Source: an uncultured Erysipelotrichaceae bacterium (lineage in GTDB: Bacteria > Bacillota_I > Bacilli_A > RFN20 > CAG-826). From it: 41,607 nucleotides of DNA. The notes under the pieces are model-generated. The model ran no database searches, had not been told where the DNA came from, and saw only the letters and a program-made list of their open reading frames with translations. Positions 40,411-41,607 of this stretch are shown one piece after another (within the stretch, counting starts at the first letter, position 1; each line of letters begins with the position of its first letter). Both the position numbers and the translations under genes were made by a program. Location: positions 1 through 41,607 of the forward strand of contig CAMVEL010000017.1 of the NCBI GenBank assembly GCA_947166565.1. Reading direction: 5' to 3'.

Positions 40411-40425
40411 AACGAATAATGGGTT

Positions 40426-40476
40426 GTTTCCTTAAGGAAACCATTGTAATTATCCCATAACCTCGACCATTGTCAA
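40426..40476 (-). promoter_or_regulatory. yloU-fakA promoter and palindrome at +1
   Basis: Minus strand: consensus TTGACA (40476-40471), 16-nt spacer, GATAAT (40454-40449) preceded by TGG. The perfect palindrome GTTTCCTTAAGGAAAC lies at 40426-40441, just at or after the predicted start, so it could be an operator or a 5' hairpin protecting the mRNA. Confidence 0.7.
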
Positions 40477-40513
40477 ATAAGGAAACGGGAATCGTTTGCT
40501 ATAAAGAAAAAAA

Positions 40514-40626
40514 GCCCGGCAGCGCGCTATTTTCACAGGTAAGACCTGATATCGTCGCCGCGACGGTGCTTAACTTCTGTGTTCGGGATGGGAACAGGTG
40601 TGCCCACCGTGCCAAAACTACCAGAC
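40514..40626 (-). rRNA. rrf: 5S ribosomal RNA
   Basis: About 113 nt on the minus strand. The ends GTCTGGTAG and CTGCCGGGC pair over 9 bp (with G-U pairs). The body has the 5S landmarks CACACCTGTTCCCATCCCGAA and GAAGTTAAGC. TTTTTTTC follows on the minus strand and acts as terminator with the closing stem. A spacer of about 130 nt with no tRNA separates it from 23S. Confidence 0.95.
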
Positions 40627-40755
40627 TTTTTTTCTAGAGAGATCCATGATCCCTGAAAACCGAATACTATCATCTACATGTTCTCACAAGTCACTGTTTT
40701 CTTTTACTTATGCGCCTGACTTAGCTTACTCAACAATAAAAATTGAATTAGTGAA

Positions 40756-41607
<852 letters not shown>

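Overview
The window looks like a chromosomal segment from a low- to mid-GC Gram-positive bacterium of the Bacilli / Erysipelotrichia type. The evidence is a Gram-positive-type PolC, the gene order rpsB-tsf-pyrH-frr-uppS-cdsA-dxr-rseP-polC, and the order yloU-fakA-recG-rnc-ftsY-ylxM-ffh ... rplS-lepB-rbgA-rnhB-dprA-topA-trmFO-xerC. Together these closely follow the Bacillus subtilis arrangement, with several genes missing (fapR-plsX-fab, smc, codY-clpQY). Species cannot be named from the sequence.

Layout. Positions 1-52 resemble the terminus of an IS3-type insertion sequence. Positions 82-3191 hold a lipid-linked-sugar glycosyltransferase and a large polytopic membrane partner; 3352-4263 is a sugar nucleotidyltransferase; 4327-5283 is an HTH regulator fused to a membrane domain through a poly-Asp linker. 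Positions 5470-8555 are a very AT-rich accessory cassette next to tRNA-Arg(CCU). Carbonic anhydrase and tRNA-Pro(CGG) follow. Then come polC and the translation / isoprenoid / phospholipid run (9473-22021), xerC-trmFO-topA-dprA-rnhB-rbgA-lepB-rplS (22262-30468), a forward block rpsP-khpA-rimM-trmD (30869-32756), ffh-ylxM-ftsY-rnc-recG-fakA-yloU (32801-40410), and the 3' end of an rRNA operon (5S and partial 23S).

The most interesting system is the cassette at 5470-8555. A 50-residue peptide gene (7735-7887, minus strand) carries four ACG(S/T)xDP units at an exact 11-residue period, each a Cys-X3-Asp motif. Next in the same direction comes a radical SAM/SPASM enzyme, then, coupled through a TAATG overlap, an MDR-type NAD(P)H-dependent oxidoreductase. 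A TetR-like regulator is divergent, and a 16-bp palindrome overlaps the putative -10 boxes of both directions. This has the architecture of a RiPP (ribosomally made, post-translationally modified peptide) locus. Cys-X3-Asp repeats beside a radical SAM/SPASM enzyme recall ranthipeptides such as freyrasin, where Cys sulfur is joined to the Asp beta-carbon; the ACG motif recalls the 'ACGX' radical SAM peptide systems. The added reductase and the absence of an exporter or protease make the cassette unusual.

The regulatory DNA is also informative: a triple TGTWAAG-N8-CTTKACA array whose last copy covers the -35 of the rpsP operon; a triple GTAACG-N-CGTTAC-like array at the end of the RiPP cassette; a terminator-like hairpin touching the rimM start codon; several genes (lepB, rnc, recG, uppS, pyrH) whose -10 hexamer is only 7-10 nt from an ATG with no Shine-Dalgarno, suggesting leaderless or near-leaderless mRNAs; and a local inversion of rpsP-khpA-rimM-trmD relative to the usual order.
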